Under the pieces are notes generated by a model. It saw only the letters and a list, made by a program, of their open reading frames with translations. It was not told the origin of the DNA and did no database searches. From assembly GCA_009909085.1 (NCBI GenBank), contig JAAANX010000064.1, forward strand, positions 1 through 37,720: 37,720 bases of DNA, given 5' to 3'. A program made the translations under genes and the position numbers. Positions 30,350 to 37,697 of this stretch are shown piece after piece. Source of the DNA: Cyanobacteria bacterium GSL.Bin1 (GTDB lineage: Bacteria > Cyanobacteriota > Cyanobacteriia > Cyanobacteriales > Rubidibacteraceae). Numbering within the stretch: position 1 is the first letter of the stretch; each line of letters begins with the position of its first letter.

Positions 30350-30580
30350 TTATTCCGAGTCTGATATCTTTTCCGTCTTGCCTTCAACATTATTCGGTAA
30401 AGGTTGTCCTGCTTCTAGATATTCCTCACAAATCATTTCAAAAACGTTGTTGAGTTCCAATCGTGCTTCTTCAGGATTTTTTCCCCACGCATGACAACCT
30501 TTAATTGCAGGAACATAAGCAACAAATGTTCCATTCTTGTCAGGGTGTAAAATAATTTTATCGTCCGTTAAGGCTTTCAT
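30350..30580 (-). CDS. HicB-like antitoxin (orphan)
   Basis: The 76-residue protein resembles the short HicB/UPF0150 fold, a partial RNase H-like domain: IILHPDKNGTFVAYVPAIKG, then CHAWGKNPEEARLELNNVFE, with a polar C-terminus. HicB normally neutralises HicA, a small mRNA interferase, and the two genes are adjacent. I searched both sides by eye and found no HicA-like frame (no K-R-R-x-L-L/G-S-H-x-x-F pattern); one side is tRNA-Thr and the other leads to the broken higBA locus. It may be an orphan antitoxin, a regulator, or a relic. The start ATG at 30580 lacks a strong ribosome binding site. Confidence 0.75.
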   Translation of the reverse strand: MKALTDDKIILHPDKNGTFVAYVPAIKGCHAWGKNPEEARLELNNVFEMICEEYLEAGQPLPNNVEGKTEKISDSE

Positions 30581-30705
30581 TACTATTTTCTTGAATAGTG
30601 TCTTGATATCACTTAGCTTTAAAGCGCGATCGCGCGAGCGATGATTATCTTCTTTGATTCATTTTAATAGTATCTGTATTATTGTATTATTCTAGTAATT
30701 ATTCG

Positions 30706-31107
30706 ATGATCATTTCATTTCGCGATCAAGGTACAGAAGACATTTTTCAAGGTAAGCTAACTAAGCGAGCTTTAAAGAAGTGTCCCAAAAATTTGATCAA
30801 AAAAGCAGTAAAAAAACTAGTACTCCACAACACTAATTTTGATAGGTAATTGCTTTCTGATCTATTGACATAACAATTATTCCAGAGCTTTTCCACCTGT
30901 CATAACTTCCTTGGTTAAGTACTAGATATCATTGATTCTGCTGCTACCTTGGATAACTTACGAGTTCCTCCTGGCAACCAACTTGAAAAACTGCAAGGCG
31001 ATCGCGCAAATCAGTACAGTATCAGATTGAACGAACAGTATCGAATTTGTTTTCGGTGGTTGGGAGAAAATGCAGAAGACGTAGAAATTGTTGATTATCA
31101 CAGGTAG
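30706..31107 (+). pseudogene. higB: HigB-type toxin gene interrupted by a MITE
   Basis: From ATG 30706 the frame encodes MIISFRDQGTEDIFQGKLTK and then RALKKCPKNLIKKAVKKL, where a 109-bp MITE begins. After the element the same frame resumes with DIIDSAATLDNLRVPPGNQL, then EKLQGDRANQYSIRLNEQYR and ICFRWLGENAEDVEIVDYHR, then TAG. Removing 105 bp (element plus one CTAG copy) restores an uninterrupted 98-residue HigB/RelE-superfamily mRNA interferase of normal length. Within the element the frame hits TAA after about 12 codons, so the toxin is truncated and inactive. The order toxin then antitoxin, with higA a few bases downstream, is typical of higBA modules. Confidence 0.9.
30817..30925 (-). mobile_element. 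MITE copy 2 (109 bp) inside higB
   Basis: This copy is in reverse orientation to 24494-24602 and differs at 4 of 109 positions. It is bounded by CTAG at both ends. Because it sits inside a recognisable gene, the empty site can be read: ...AAAAAACTAGATATC..., with CTAG (or TA within it) duplicated on insertion. It has no coding capacity. Confidence 0.9.
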
Positions 31108-31112
31108 AAGAA

Positions 31113-31232
31113 ATGATGGTTAGAGTTCCCACTGATAGACAACCCACTCATCCTGGTATCATCCTCTTAGAGGAGTTTCTCGAACCGATGGACATCACTA
31201 AACTTAGATTAGCACAAGAAAAGTTTGTTTGA
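31113..31232 (+). pseudogene. higA: HigA antitoxin, truncated
   Basis: The frame starts at ATG 31113, 5 nt after the higB stop, and reads MMVRVPTDRQPTHPGIILLE, then EFLEPMDITKLRLAQEKFV and TGA. This is the typical N-terminus of HigA/VapI-type antitoxins (THPGEILLEEFLEPLGIS in relatives), just entering the helix-turn-helix domain. Normal proteins are about 95-105 residues, so most of the DNA-binding domain is missing. Downstream frames show no convincing remainder, so a deletion is likely. With higB broken, there is no longer selection to keep the antitoxin. Confidence 0.8.
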
Positions 31233-31310
31233 CTCAACAAGAGTGAAGGTTTCGTCAAACTCGCCTTATATCCAAGGGCTAAAGCTGCTTGGTTTTACGG
31301 CGACTCCTAT

Positions 31311-31335
31311 AAAAGAGGGGAGGGAACCCTTCCCT
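31311..31335 (-). terminator. Possible terminator after crtQ
   Basis: Read on the minus strand, AGGGAA-ggg-TTCCCT (31335-31321) is followed by CCCCTCTTTT, 12 nt beyond the crtQ stop. The T-run is interrupted, so efficiency is doubtful. Confidence 0.4.
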
Positions 31336-31346
31336 GAGAAATGAAT

Positions 31347-32813
31347 TTACCCGACAGAAGACGGTTCTGACTGAGTCACAGGAACACTGTCTAAAATAAC
31401 TTGTGCCGCCCGTTCTCCAGAAATCGTTGCGCCTTCCATGCTATCGATGTAGTCTTGTTGGGTGTAGCTACCAGCCAGGAAGAAATTATCCACCGGGGTT
31501 TTTTGGTCAGGACGATAGACATCCATACCGGGTGCTTCGCGATAAAGCGATTGAGCCAGTTTCACAACACTATACCAAGTCATGTTTAACTCCCGGGAAG
31601 AGGGAAATAAATTGTGAACTTGTTCAAGGACATGCTGCGCGATCGCGCGATTGCTTTCTTTTATAAAGGGATCGCCAGGCGTTAGGACTAACTGCAATAA
31701 TGACCCTTCTCCTTCCCGATAATAATCGGCAGGGCTGGTTAAAGCTAAATCGGCAAAACAAGAGAAATCCGCATCAGGTGTATAAAGGAGGTTATCAAGT
31801 CCTGCCGCTTCTTTTAATTGCTTTCGTTTCTCAGGATCTTGTAATTCTGTCACCCAGCCATCAAAGCGTAACTGCACGGTTGCGACAGGGACTGCCTCCA
31901 GTTTGTAAATATTATCGAATTGCGACCATTTGCGCCAATTTCCAGGAATTAAGCGTTTAATTCCAGGGACATCGCACGCAGCGACATAAGCATCAGCAAT
32001 AATCGTTTCTGTTTCTTCCCCATTAGCGACAACAATACCGGTGACGGCAGTTTTGCCCGCTTTTTCTTCATATAGCACTTCTCGCACCCGACGACGGGTA
32101 TAAATTTTTGCGCCTCTGGCTTCTAAGTAATCGATAATCGGTTGATGAAGATACTCTTGGGGTGAACCTTCCAACATCCGTAACACCGAGGCTTCGGTAC
32201 GGGCAGCAAATAATTGGAAAATCGTCAACATACAACGTGCCGAGATATTTTCCGTATCAATAAACCCTAACGCATACGCAATGGGATTCCACATCCGCTT
32301 CAAACTGCCATCATTGCCACCATGAGAGCGAAACCAGTCCGCAAAACTAATTTTATCTAAATCACGGATGGTTTTCATTGCCCCATCCAAATCCACTAAC
32401 CCCCTGACAATGGGGCTGGTGCCTAAAGCAAGGGAGTTCGCCATTTTGTCCATGGTAGACAGTTGCGAGGTAGTAAAAAAGGCTTTTAAGCCATTAAACG
32501 GCGCACCGGTAAGAAAGCGAAAATCCAGTTCTCCCACTTTCCCTCCTTCATTGATAAAGGTGTGGGTGTGTTCTTTCAGGCGTAAATGCGCGATCGCGCC
32601 CACTTTTTCCATTAACTTAAACAGGTGGTAATAACAGCCAAAAAAGACATGCAATCCCATTTCCAGATGATTGCCATCAGCATCCACCCAACTGCCCACT
32701 TTGCCACCAACAAAGGGACGAGATTCATAAATTTCCACATCCCATCCCGCATCGGCTAAATTGACCGCTGTCGAAAGTCCAGCTAAACCGGCACCAACAA
32801 TTGCAACTCGCAT
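31347..32813 (-). CDS. crtQ: 9,9'-di-cis-zeta-carotene desaturase
   Basis: CrtQ (ZDS) desaturates zeta-carotene to prolycopene at the membrane, feeding carotenoid synthesis with electrons passed to plastoquinone. The 488-residue protein begins with the dinucleotide-binding motif VGAGLAGLS and the following Glu (VEIYESRP), then GGKVGSW, and [20 protein letters not shown], which is characteristic of plant-type ZDS. The C-terminus has the carotene-oxidase signature [20 protein letters not shown], then GERAA. These features distinguish it from phytoene desaturase CrtP and bacterial CrtI. It has normal length and clear ATG, is transcribed alone, and is divergent from recR. Confidence 0.95.
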   Translation of the reverse strand: MRVAIVGAGLAGLSTAVNLADAGWDVEIYESRPFVGGKVGSWVDADGNHLEMGLHVFFGCYYHLFKLMEKVGAIAHLRLKEHTHTFINEGGKVGELDFRFLTGAPFNGLKAFFTTSQLSTMDKMANSLALGTSPIVRGLVDLDGAMKTIRDLDKISFADWFRSHGGNDGSLKRMWNPIAYALGFIDTENISARCMLTIFQLFAARTEASVLRMLEGSPQEYLHQPIIDYLEARGAKIYTRRRVREVLYEEKAGKTAVTGIVVANGEETETIIADAYVAACDVPGIKRLIPGNWRKWSQFDNIYKLEAVPVATVQLRFDGWVTELQDPEKRKQLKEAAGLDNLLYTPDADFSCFADLALTSPADYYREGEGSLLQLVLTPGDPFIKESNRAIAQHVLEQVHNLFPSSRELNMTWYSVVKLAQSLYREAPGMDVYRPDQKTPVDNFFLAGSYTQQDYIDSMEGATISGERAAQVILDSVPVTQSEPSSVG

Positions 32814-33017
32814 CCCGCTTCTTTTTATCCTTCTCTAGCGTTTTCTCATATTGTAAAAAAAAATTAACATTAATGGTGTAGAAGGTTTACCAACCGAAGG
32901 AACGAATTGATCAACGGTCACCTTGATTGAAGACAGATGCCTTCCTAAATGGAAGGCGTAATTTTGGACTCCACCTCTCTTGTTAAGATTAATACCAGAT
33001 GAATTGGAGAGAAAACT

Positions 33018-33614
33018 ACGAGTTATACCCCACCCCTCGCTCGTTTAATTGAGCGGTTGCAAGGCTTACCGGGTGTCGGACCCAAAACCGCTCAACGTCT
33101 AGCATTTCACATCCTCAAACGACCGGATCAAGAAGTTGAAGCCCTTGCCAATGCCCTCATTGAAGCAAAAAAACAAATTGGACTGTGTCGGGTTTGCTTT
33201 CACCTCAGTGCTGACTCCGTTTGTGAAATTTGCCGCAATCCTAACCGTGATGATAGTACCATTTGTGTCGTTCCTGAGTCTCGTGATGTGATTGCCTTGG
33301 AAAAAACCCGCGAATATTCTGGGAAATACCATGTGCTTGGCGGTATTATTTCCCCCATGGATGGCATTGGTCCCGAACAGTTACATATTCAGCCTTTAGT
33401 AGAACGGGTGAGTCAACAGCAAGTTAAAGAAGTCATTCTTGCTATTAGTCCTAGCGTAGAAGGAGATACGACCACCTTATATCTGGGTCAATTGTTAAAA
33501 CCGTTTACTCGTGTCACTCGTATTGCCTTTGGTTTGCCAATGGGGGGGGATTTGGAATATGCTGATGAAGTTACGTTGGCACGGGCTTTAGAAGGACGAC
33601 GAGAGTTAGAGTAA
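33018..33614 (+). CDS. recR: Recombination mediator RecR, apparent ACG start
   Basis: RecR works with RecO/RecF to load RecA at gaps. Visible domains are the N-terminal helix-hairpin-helix ([20 protein letters not shown]), the zinc finger ([18 protein letters not shown]), and the Toprim domain ([15 protein letters not shown], then [17 protein letters not shown]). Family N-termini read [11 protein letters not shown]; here that segment is encoded from 33018, where the codon is ACG, giving 198 residues, the usual length. GGAG lies 8 nt before this ACG. The frame is closed by TGA at 33000, and the only usual start codon is a TTG at 33057, inside the helix-hairpin-helix region. Either ACG initiates, or there is a sequence error or mutation of ATG. 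The stop overlaps the next ATG (TAATG). Confidence 0.9.
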   Translation, partial: TSYTPPLARLIERLQGLPGVGPKTAQRLAFHILKRPDQEVEALANALIEAKKQIGLCRVCFHLSADSVCEICRNPNRDDSTICVVPESRDVIALEKTREYSGKYHVLGGIISPMDGIGPEQLHIQPLVERVSQQQVKEVILAISPSVEGDTTTLYLGQLLKPFTRVTRIAFGLPMGGDLEYADEVTLARALEGRRELE

Positions 33615-34444
33615 TGTCACTAGCAAGGGAAAAGTTTACTCAGGAAATGACACTGCCGGATCATGAGATTGATTTGGCAAAGGTTGCACTCTACATTGCC
33701 CAAGAGGAAACCCCTAATTTAGACATTGATTCCTATTTAACCCAGCTTGATGAATGGGCGCAACAGGTGCAAGCATTATTTCCGGTGGAACGGTATCCCT
33801 TGCGGGTAATTCAAGCCCTGAACCAAGTTTTATACGAAGATTTGGGCTTTCACGGGAACGAAGAAGATTATTACGATCCGCGCAATAGTTTCCTGAATGA
33901 GGTTATTGAACGTCGCACTGGCATTCCCATTACGTTGGCGCTGGTTTATTTAGAAGTGGCGCGTCGTATTGATTTTCCGATGGTGGGCATTGGGATGCCG
34001 GGTCACTTTTTAATTCGTCCCCAGTTTAAAGATGCGGGCATTTTTGTGGATGCCTTTCATAAGGGAGAGGTGTTGTTTCCGCAAGATTGTGAGGAACGAT
34101 TACAAGAAATTTATCAGCAACCGATCGCGCTCGAACCCGAATTCTTAGAAGCCGTCAGCAAACAGGAATTGATTGCCCGGATGCTGACGAATCTCAAACT
34201 CATTTATATTAACCACCAAGATTTAGAGCGGGCATTGAGTATTATTGAACGTCTATTGCTCGTATTTCCCGATGCCATTACCGAACAGCGCGATCGCGGA
34301 CTTTTATCCTATCAGTTGGGACGGCTTCCCCAAGCCATTGCCGATCTCAAAACCTATCTCGCTCATTTTCCAGAAGCCTCTGATGCTGCCATGATTCAAC
34401 TGCTACTCCGCCAAATTACCCCCAGTGAGAATGAGGAGGAGTAA
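33614..34444 (+). CDS. SirB1-type transglutaminase-like/TPR protein
   Basis: The 276-residue protein matches the SirB1 family (transglutaminase-like superfamily 2, with a tetratricopeptide C-terminus). The core contains NEEDYYDPRNSFLNEVIERR, then TGIPITLALVYLEVARRI and VGIGMPGHFLIRP, with conserved Arg, Gly-Ile-Pro and His residues. The C-terminal 90 residues form TPR-like helices (LERALSIIERLLLVFPDAIT, YQLGRLPQAIADLKTYLAHF). Function is unknown; family members lack a proven protease or transglutaminase activity. The ATG overlaps the recR stop by one base, so the two are translationally coupled. This linkage to recR may be cyanobacterium-specific. Confidence 0.88.
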   Translation: MSLAREKFTQEMTLPDHEIDLAKVALYIAQEETPNLDIDSYLTQLDEWAQQVQALFPVERYPLRVIQALNQVLYEDLGFHGNEEDYYDPRNSFLNEVIERRTGIPITLALVYLEVARRIDFPMVGIGMPGHFLIRPQFKDAGIFVDAFHKGEVLFPQDCEERLQEIYQQPIALEPEFLEAVSKQELIARMLTNLKLIYINHQDLERALSIIERLLLVFPDAITEQRDRGLLSYQLGRLPQAIADLKTYLAHFPEASDAAMIQLLLRQITPSENEEE

Positions 34445-34516
34445 GCAGCGCTCAGTTTATTTTGCTTCGCGTGGGCTATGCCCTACATCCTTTGTTCTTG
34501 ATAGTTACAAGCCAGT

Positions 34517-34569
34517 TAATAACTAATGACTAATAACCAATGACCAATGACCAATGACTAATGACCAAT
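34517..34569. repeat. Tandem heptamer repeat
   Basis: Seven and a half tandem units of the 7-mer (T/C)AAT(A/G)AC fill 34517-34569: TAATAAC, TAATGAC, TAATAAC, three CAATGAC, TAATGAC, CAAT. Short tandem heptamers of this kind are common in cyanobacteria. It lies between convergent genes and touches the stop codon of the SRPBCC gene. Confidence 0.9.
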
Positions 34570-35033
34570 CATTTAAATCCACTCTGAATATAGAGTGCTT
34601 CTGCCACTCGTTTCAAGCGACGCAACTGCGCCGCCATATCTTGTTCCGTTAAACGAGCAGCAAAGAGGTCAAAGCCAATTCTGATCAGCGGATTCGGAAT
34701 TTTAAATTCAAAGCGATTAATCAGTTTGGTGCCATCTCGATTCGGCTCACATTCCCAGCGATCGCGCCCTTGAAAAAAGCCCACAAATTCCCAGACAATC
34801 AACCCTGGTTCTCGCTCGACCACAGTATTTTTGAGGGTGGGTTGGATGCCTGGCAAATCAATAATAAAACGGCTGCGACTGCCGAGTTTCGTATCCCACT
34901 CTCCGATGGGTTCACAGCGTAAACGAGGGTTCAACCAACGGTGCATTAAATTGATATCACTAATGCATTGTTCAACAATAACGGCACTGGCATTAATCTG
35001 TATCGATTGTTCAAATACTTTATAGTCTCTCAT
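34569..35033 (-). CDS. SRPBCC (START-like) family protein
   Basis: The 154-residue protein has the helix-grip pattern of the SRPBCC/polyketide cyclase superfamily: VFEQSIQINASAVIVEQCIS, MHRWLNPRLRCEPIGEWDTK, GSRSRFIIDLPGIQPTL, and a central WEFVGFFQGRDRWECEPN, with a long C-terminal helix (MAAQLRRLKRVAEALYI). Such folds bind hydrophobic ligands; none can be named here. I use the ATG at 35033 because the upstream extension to a GTG at 35066 (KKFAVLALLL) is unlike the conserved start and might be chance. It is transcribed alone, convergent with the SirB1-type gene, and ends at the heptamer repeat. Confidence 0.75.
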   Translation of the reverse strand: MRDYKVFEQSIQINASAVIVEQCISDINLMHRWLNPRLRCEPIGEWDTKLGSRSRFIIDLPGIQPTLKNTVVEREPGLIVWEFVGFFQGRDRWECEPNRDGTKLINRFEFKIPNPLIRIGFDLFAARLTEQDMAAQLRRLKRVAEALYIQSGFK

Positions 35034-35238
35034 TAATAGTAACGCTAAGACAGCAAATTTTTTCACTTCCCATCAATTCTAGAAAATCTTGAATTTAGCA
35101 TTTGTTAATTTTTGATTGCACCCACAAAACCTATAAGAATTTTTAGATTTAATAAAGACACACGATAAGTAAATTAATTTTAGAAGTTGTATTTTTTTGC
35201 TTTAATGTTGGAGAAAGAGATTTTCATACTAAAATAAA

Positions 35239-35265
35239 GCCAATTCATTGATGAATGGCATTTTT
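35239..35265 (+). promoter_or_regulatory. Leader hairpin with T-run (possible attenuator)
   Basis: GCCAATTCAT-tg-ATGAATGGC forms a stem with one bulged base and is followed by ATTTTT. There is no plus-strand gene upstream that it could terminate, and it lies about 100 nt before the MscS-type gene, so a leader attenuator or the end of a small RNA is conceivable. TTTTTGCC can also pair with GGCA, giving an alternative fold. Confidence 0.3.
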
Positions 35266-35295
35266 GCCTAAACTCATCTGAATCCTTCTATAGAA

Positions 35296-35330
35296 TGAGT
35301 TTTAATCTCAAAATATGAGTTTTAATCTCA
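35296..35330 (+). promoter_or_regulatory. Two direct repeats upstream of the MscS-type gene
   Basis: TGAGTTTTAATCTCA occurs twice, at 35296-35310 and 35316-35330, exactly 20 bp apart. Each copy has TGAG/CTCA arms. Two sites two helical turns apart, 36-70 nt before the start codon, could be an operator or simply a local duplication. Confidence 0.4.
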
Positions 35331-35365
35331 CAATCAGTGTACAAACCTAAACCTAACCTAGAAAA

Positions 35366-36982
35366 ATGATTCTCTCTAATCCATCAACGGTATTAACACG
35401 ACCACCAATTTTACTGGCACAGAACAGTATTGGTGAGTTGCTGACGCAAGTCTTACAAGATTCTAGAAGTTTTGTTTACGCGATCATTATCTTAGTCGTC
35501 GGATGGCTCGTTGCTTGGGCTGTTGCTGCCACCATCCGCGGTCTTCTGAAACGTACCGAACTCGATAATCGGATTGCCACTTGGCTCACGGGACAAGAGG
35601 GAGGGGAACCGATTCCCATCGAAAAATGGACAGCAGATGTGGTGTACTGGCTGATTCTGCTCTTTGTCATTGTGGCTGCCCTGCAACGACTGCAACTCGA
35701 GGCGGTTTCTGAGCCTTTAAACACCCTACTTAACGAAATTACCGGCTTCTTACCCCAAATTGGTGCTGCTGCGATCCTGATTGGTGTTGCTTGGTTAATT
35801 GCGACCTTGGTCAAAGTTGTCGTTGTTCGGGTTTTGCGAACCTTCAACCTCGATCAGCGTTTTGGAGAGCAAGTAGGGACAACTGATAGTGAGCTGACTC
35901 TGAGTGAAACCATTGGCAATACTCTTTATTGGTTTATTTTCTTACTGTTCCTCCCTTCCATTCTCAGTACCCTACAACTTGAAGGAACGTTACGTCCGGT
36001 TCAAGAATTGGTGAACCGTATTCTCTCAATTCTTCCTAATGTGTTAGCAGCCTTCTTAATTGTCTTCATTGGTTGGCTAATTGCGCAAGTGGTCAGGAGA
36101 ATTGTAACGAATCTTTTAGCGAGTACCGGTTCCGATCAATTGGGAAGTCGCTTTGGTTTGTCAGGAACTGATGAAACCCAATCGTTATCTTGGATTATTG
36201 GCACTTTGGTTTATGTGTTGATTTTAATTCCCGTCGTCATTGCCGGGTTAGAAGCACTGAAAGTGCAAGCGATTTCTCAGCCTGCCATTGCAATGTTGAA
36301 TCAGATTCTCAACGCTTTCCCCAAGATCTTTACGGCTGGGCTAGTGCTGATTATTTCCTATTTCCTAGCCCAGTATATTTGTGAATTTGTCAGTAACATT
36401 CTGTCGAACATTGGATTTGACAATCTCTTTTCCTGGTTGGGCTTACAACGCACTCAAGAAGAAGGAGAAGCCGAAACTGTTCTCACGCAAGAAACCCAAG
36501 AACGTACTGCAACTTCCGGTATTCAGCAGCGCACCCCATCAGAGCTGATGGGCATTATTACCTTAGTCGGAATTATGCTGTTTGCCACCCTAGCCGCGGT
36601 GAATATTCTAGATATTCCAGCGTTAACTGAGTTGGTCAGTGGCATTGTTTTAGTTTCAGGTAAAATCATTGCTGGCTTGATTATCTTTGCAGTCGGTTTA
36701 TATTTTGCCAATCTTGCCTTCAACCTTATTGTCAGCTCTGGAATGCAGCAGAGTCGGACCCTCGCACAAGCGGCTCGGATTGTGATTATTGCCTTTAGCT
36801 TGGCAATGGGACTGCAACAGATGGGAATTGCGCCTAATATCGTCAATTTAGCGTTTGGCTTACTTTTAGGGTCCATTGCTGTCGCGATCGCGCTGGCGTT
36901 CGGTTTAGGATCTCGCGAGATTGCCGCCGAACAAGTGCGGGAATGGCTGAATAACTTCAAGTCTTCTCGAAATAATTATTGA
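35366..36982 (+). CDS. Mechanosensitive-channel-type protein with conserved TM-helix repeats
   Basis: The 538-residue membrane protein is built from at least four repeats of a conserved TM helix (PF05552-like), each of the form P-x-(I/V)-x2-A-x3-(I/V)-x2-(I/V)-(G/S)-(W/Y)-(L/F)-(I/V/L)-A. Examples are YAIIILVVGWLVAWAVAATI, IGAAAILIGVAWLIATLVKV, VLAAFLIVFIGWLIAQVVRR and FTAGLVLIISYFLAQYICEF. Between repeats are the motifs L-D-x-R and L-G-S-R-F-G-L. The C-terminus has further membrane segments and ends in ALAFGLGSREIAAEQVREWL. Such proteins are annotated as MscS-like small-conductance channels, although the full MscS pore domain is not evident. It is a solitary gene. Confidence 0.82.
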   Translation: MILSNPSTVLTRPPILLAQNSIGELLTQVLQDSRSFVYAIIILVVGWLVAWAVAATIRGLLKRTELDNRIATWLTGQEGGEPIPIEKWTADVVYWLILLFVIVAALQRLQLEAVSEPLNTLLNEITGFLPQIGAAAILIGVAWLIATLVKVVVVRVLRTFNLDQRFGEQVGTTDSELTLSETIGNTLYWFIFLLFLPSILSTLQLEGTLRPVQELVNRILSILPNVLAAFLIVFIGWLIAQVVRRIVTNLLASTGSDQLGSRFGLSGTDETQSLSWIIGTLVYVLILIPVVIAGLEALKVQAISQPAIAMLNQILNAFPKIFTAGLVLIISYFLAQYICEFVSNILSNIGFDNLFSWLGLQRTQEEGEAETVLTQETQERTATSGIQQRTPSELMGIITLVGIMLFATLAAVNILDIPALTELVSGIVLVSGKIIAGLIIFAVGLYFANLAFNLIVSSGMQQSRTLAQAARIVIIAFSLAMGLQQMGIAPNIVNLAFGLLLGSIAVAIALAFGLGSREIAAEQVREWLNNFKSSRNNY

Positions 36983-37002
36983 TTCGTGCAGTCAACGGTT
37001 AC

Positions 37003-37036
37003 CCCTCTTGTCTTTCTTAAGACCTTATTGAGAGGG
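37003..37036 (+). terminator. Inverted repeat downstream of the MscS-type gene
   Basis: CCCTCT (37003-37008) and AGAGGG (37031-37036) enclose a second stem GTCTT-tctt-AAGAC (37010-37023). It starts about 20 nt after the stop codon. No T-run follows, so terminator activity is uncertain. Confidence 0.4.
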
Positions 37037-37126
37037 CGATCTAGAAACATTAAGCGGTTAACTATGATGAGCTGCATCCCTTAACTCCCCATACGGTTAA
37101 AAATTTAACAGATGTGAGCAAGAATT

Positions 37127-37153
37127 CCCCCATCTACTTCGTTGAGATGGGGG
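37127..37153. repeat. Strong hairpin upstream of thioredoxin, IS1341-end-like
   Basis: CCCCCATCT (37127-37135) pairs perfectly with AGATGGGGG (37145-37153). It is preceded by GAATT and followed by ATGAAGCG, which resembles the GAAT-cccc...gggg-ATG hairpin found at right ends of tnpB-bearing IS200/IS605/IS1341 elements. No tnpB is next to it. It could equally be a terminator or a processed leader. Confidence 0.5.
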
Positions 37154-37250
37154 ATGAAGCGCGAACTTAGAACACAAACTAACTAACAAGTCGGTGCTAC
37201 TTCAGTTTAAAATTGAGGAGCAAGCCTCAAAACAAGGAGTGCAATCGTTG

Positions 37251-37568
37251 ATGGCAGTTAAAAAACAATACAATAGCTTTTCCGAACTCCTAGCCGAGTC
37301 TTCGACACCAGTTTTAGTTGATTTTTATGCAACCTGGTGTGGCCCCTGTCAAATGATGTCCCCAGTCTTAGATGCCGTGAAAAAGCAGTTTCATGACCGT
37401 TTAACCGTCGTCAAAATCGACACCGATAAATATCCTCATCTTGCTTCTGAGTATCACATTCTTGCTTTACCAACGTTAATTTTGTTTAAAGCGGGTCAAC
37501 CGGCTCAACGGTTTGAAGGGATGAGAAGCAGTGAACAACTCAGTTCGGAGTTAGAACCATTGCTTTAA
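37251..37568 (+). CDS. Thioredoxin
   Basis: This is a small soluble disulfide reductase of 105 residues. The active site YATWCGPCQMM places Cys30 and Cys33, and the cis-proline lies in ALPTLILFK. The predicted start MAVKKQYNSFSELL resembles cyanobacterial y-type thioredoxins as I recall them; the subtype is inference. The frame is open upstream to a GTG at 37194, but those 19 residues are unlike thioredoxin, and AAGGAG lies 11 nt before the ATG at 37251. Strong hairpins flank the gene on both sides (37127-37153 and 37627-37697), and no neighbour shares its transcript in the window. Confidence 0.93.
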   Translation: MAVKKQYNSFSELLAESSTPVLVDFYATWCGPCQMMSPVLDAVKKQFHDRLTVVKIDTDKYPHLASEYHILALPTLILFKAGQPAQRFEGMRSSEQLSSELEPLL

Positions 37569-37626
37569 GTGGGTGATTTGGGATTTAGGATTAATTTGTT
37601 TTTCCTTCAACAAAAGATCCGTGGGA

Positions 37627-37654
37627 CTCCCCCACCTCGGAACAGGTGGGGGAG
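37627..37654. repeat. Strong hairpin downstream of thioredoxin
   Basis: CTCCCCCACCT (37627-37637) pairs perfectly over 11 bp with AGGTGGGGGAG (37644-37654). It lies 59 nt beyond the thioredoxin stop. No T-run follows. The C-block/G-block design resembles that of 37127-37153. Confidence 0.6.
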
Positions 37655-37662
37655 GAAAGCGG

Positions 37663-37697
37663 GTGAGTCGATACCGCTCGATGCGGTTGAGACTCAC
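37663..37697. repeat. Second hairpin at the right edge
   Basis: GTGAGTC (37663-37669) pairs with GACTCAC (37691-37697), and inside it ACCGC (37673-37677) pairs with GCGGT (37683-37687). Both stems are perfect and separated by a symmetric 3-nt internal loop. With the preceding hairpin this makes a structured tract of about 70 nt running toward the window edge, compatible with an IS200/IS605-type end or a structured RNA. Confidence 0.55.

Noticed and set aside
31233..31346. Remaining part of higA
   Set aside because: A frame there (YIQGLKLLGFTATPIKEG) is open but does not resemble the helix-turn-helix or C-terminus of HigA antitoxins.
34517..34569. Tandem repeat considered as a CRISPR-like array
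   Set aside because: Units are 7 nt with no spacers; it is a simple heptamer tandem repeat.
36523..36960. 145-codon minus-strand open frame inside the MscS-type gene
   Set aside because: It is antisense to a clearly conserved membrane protein and shows no domain features of its own.
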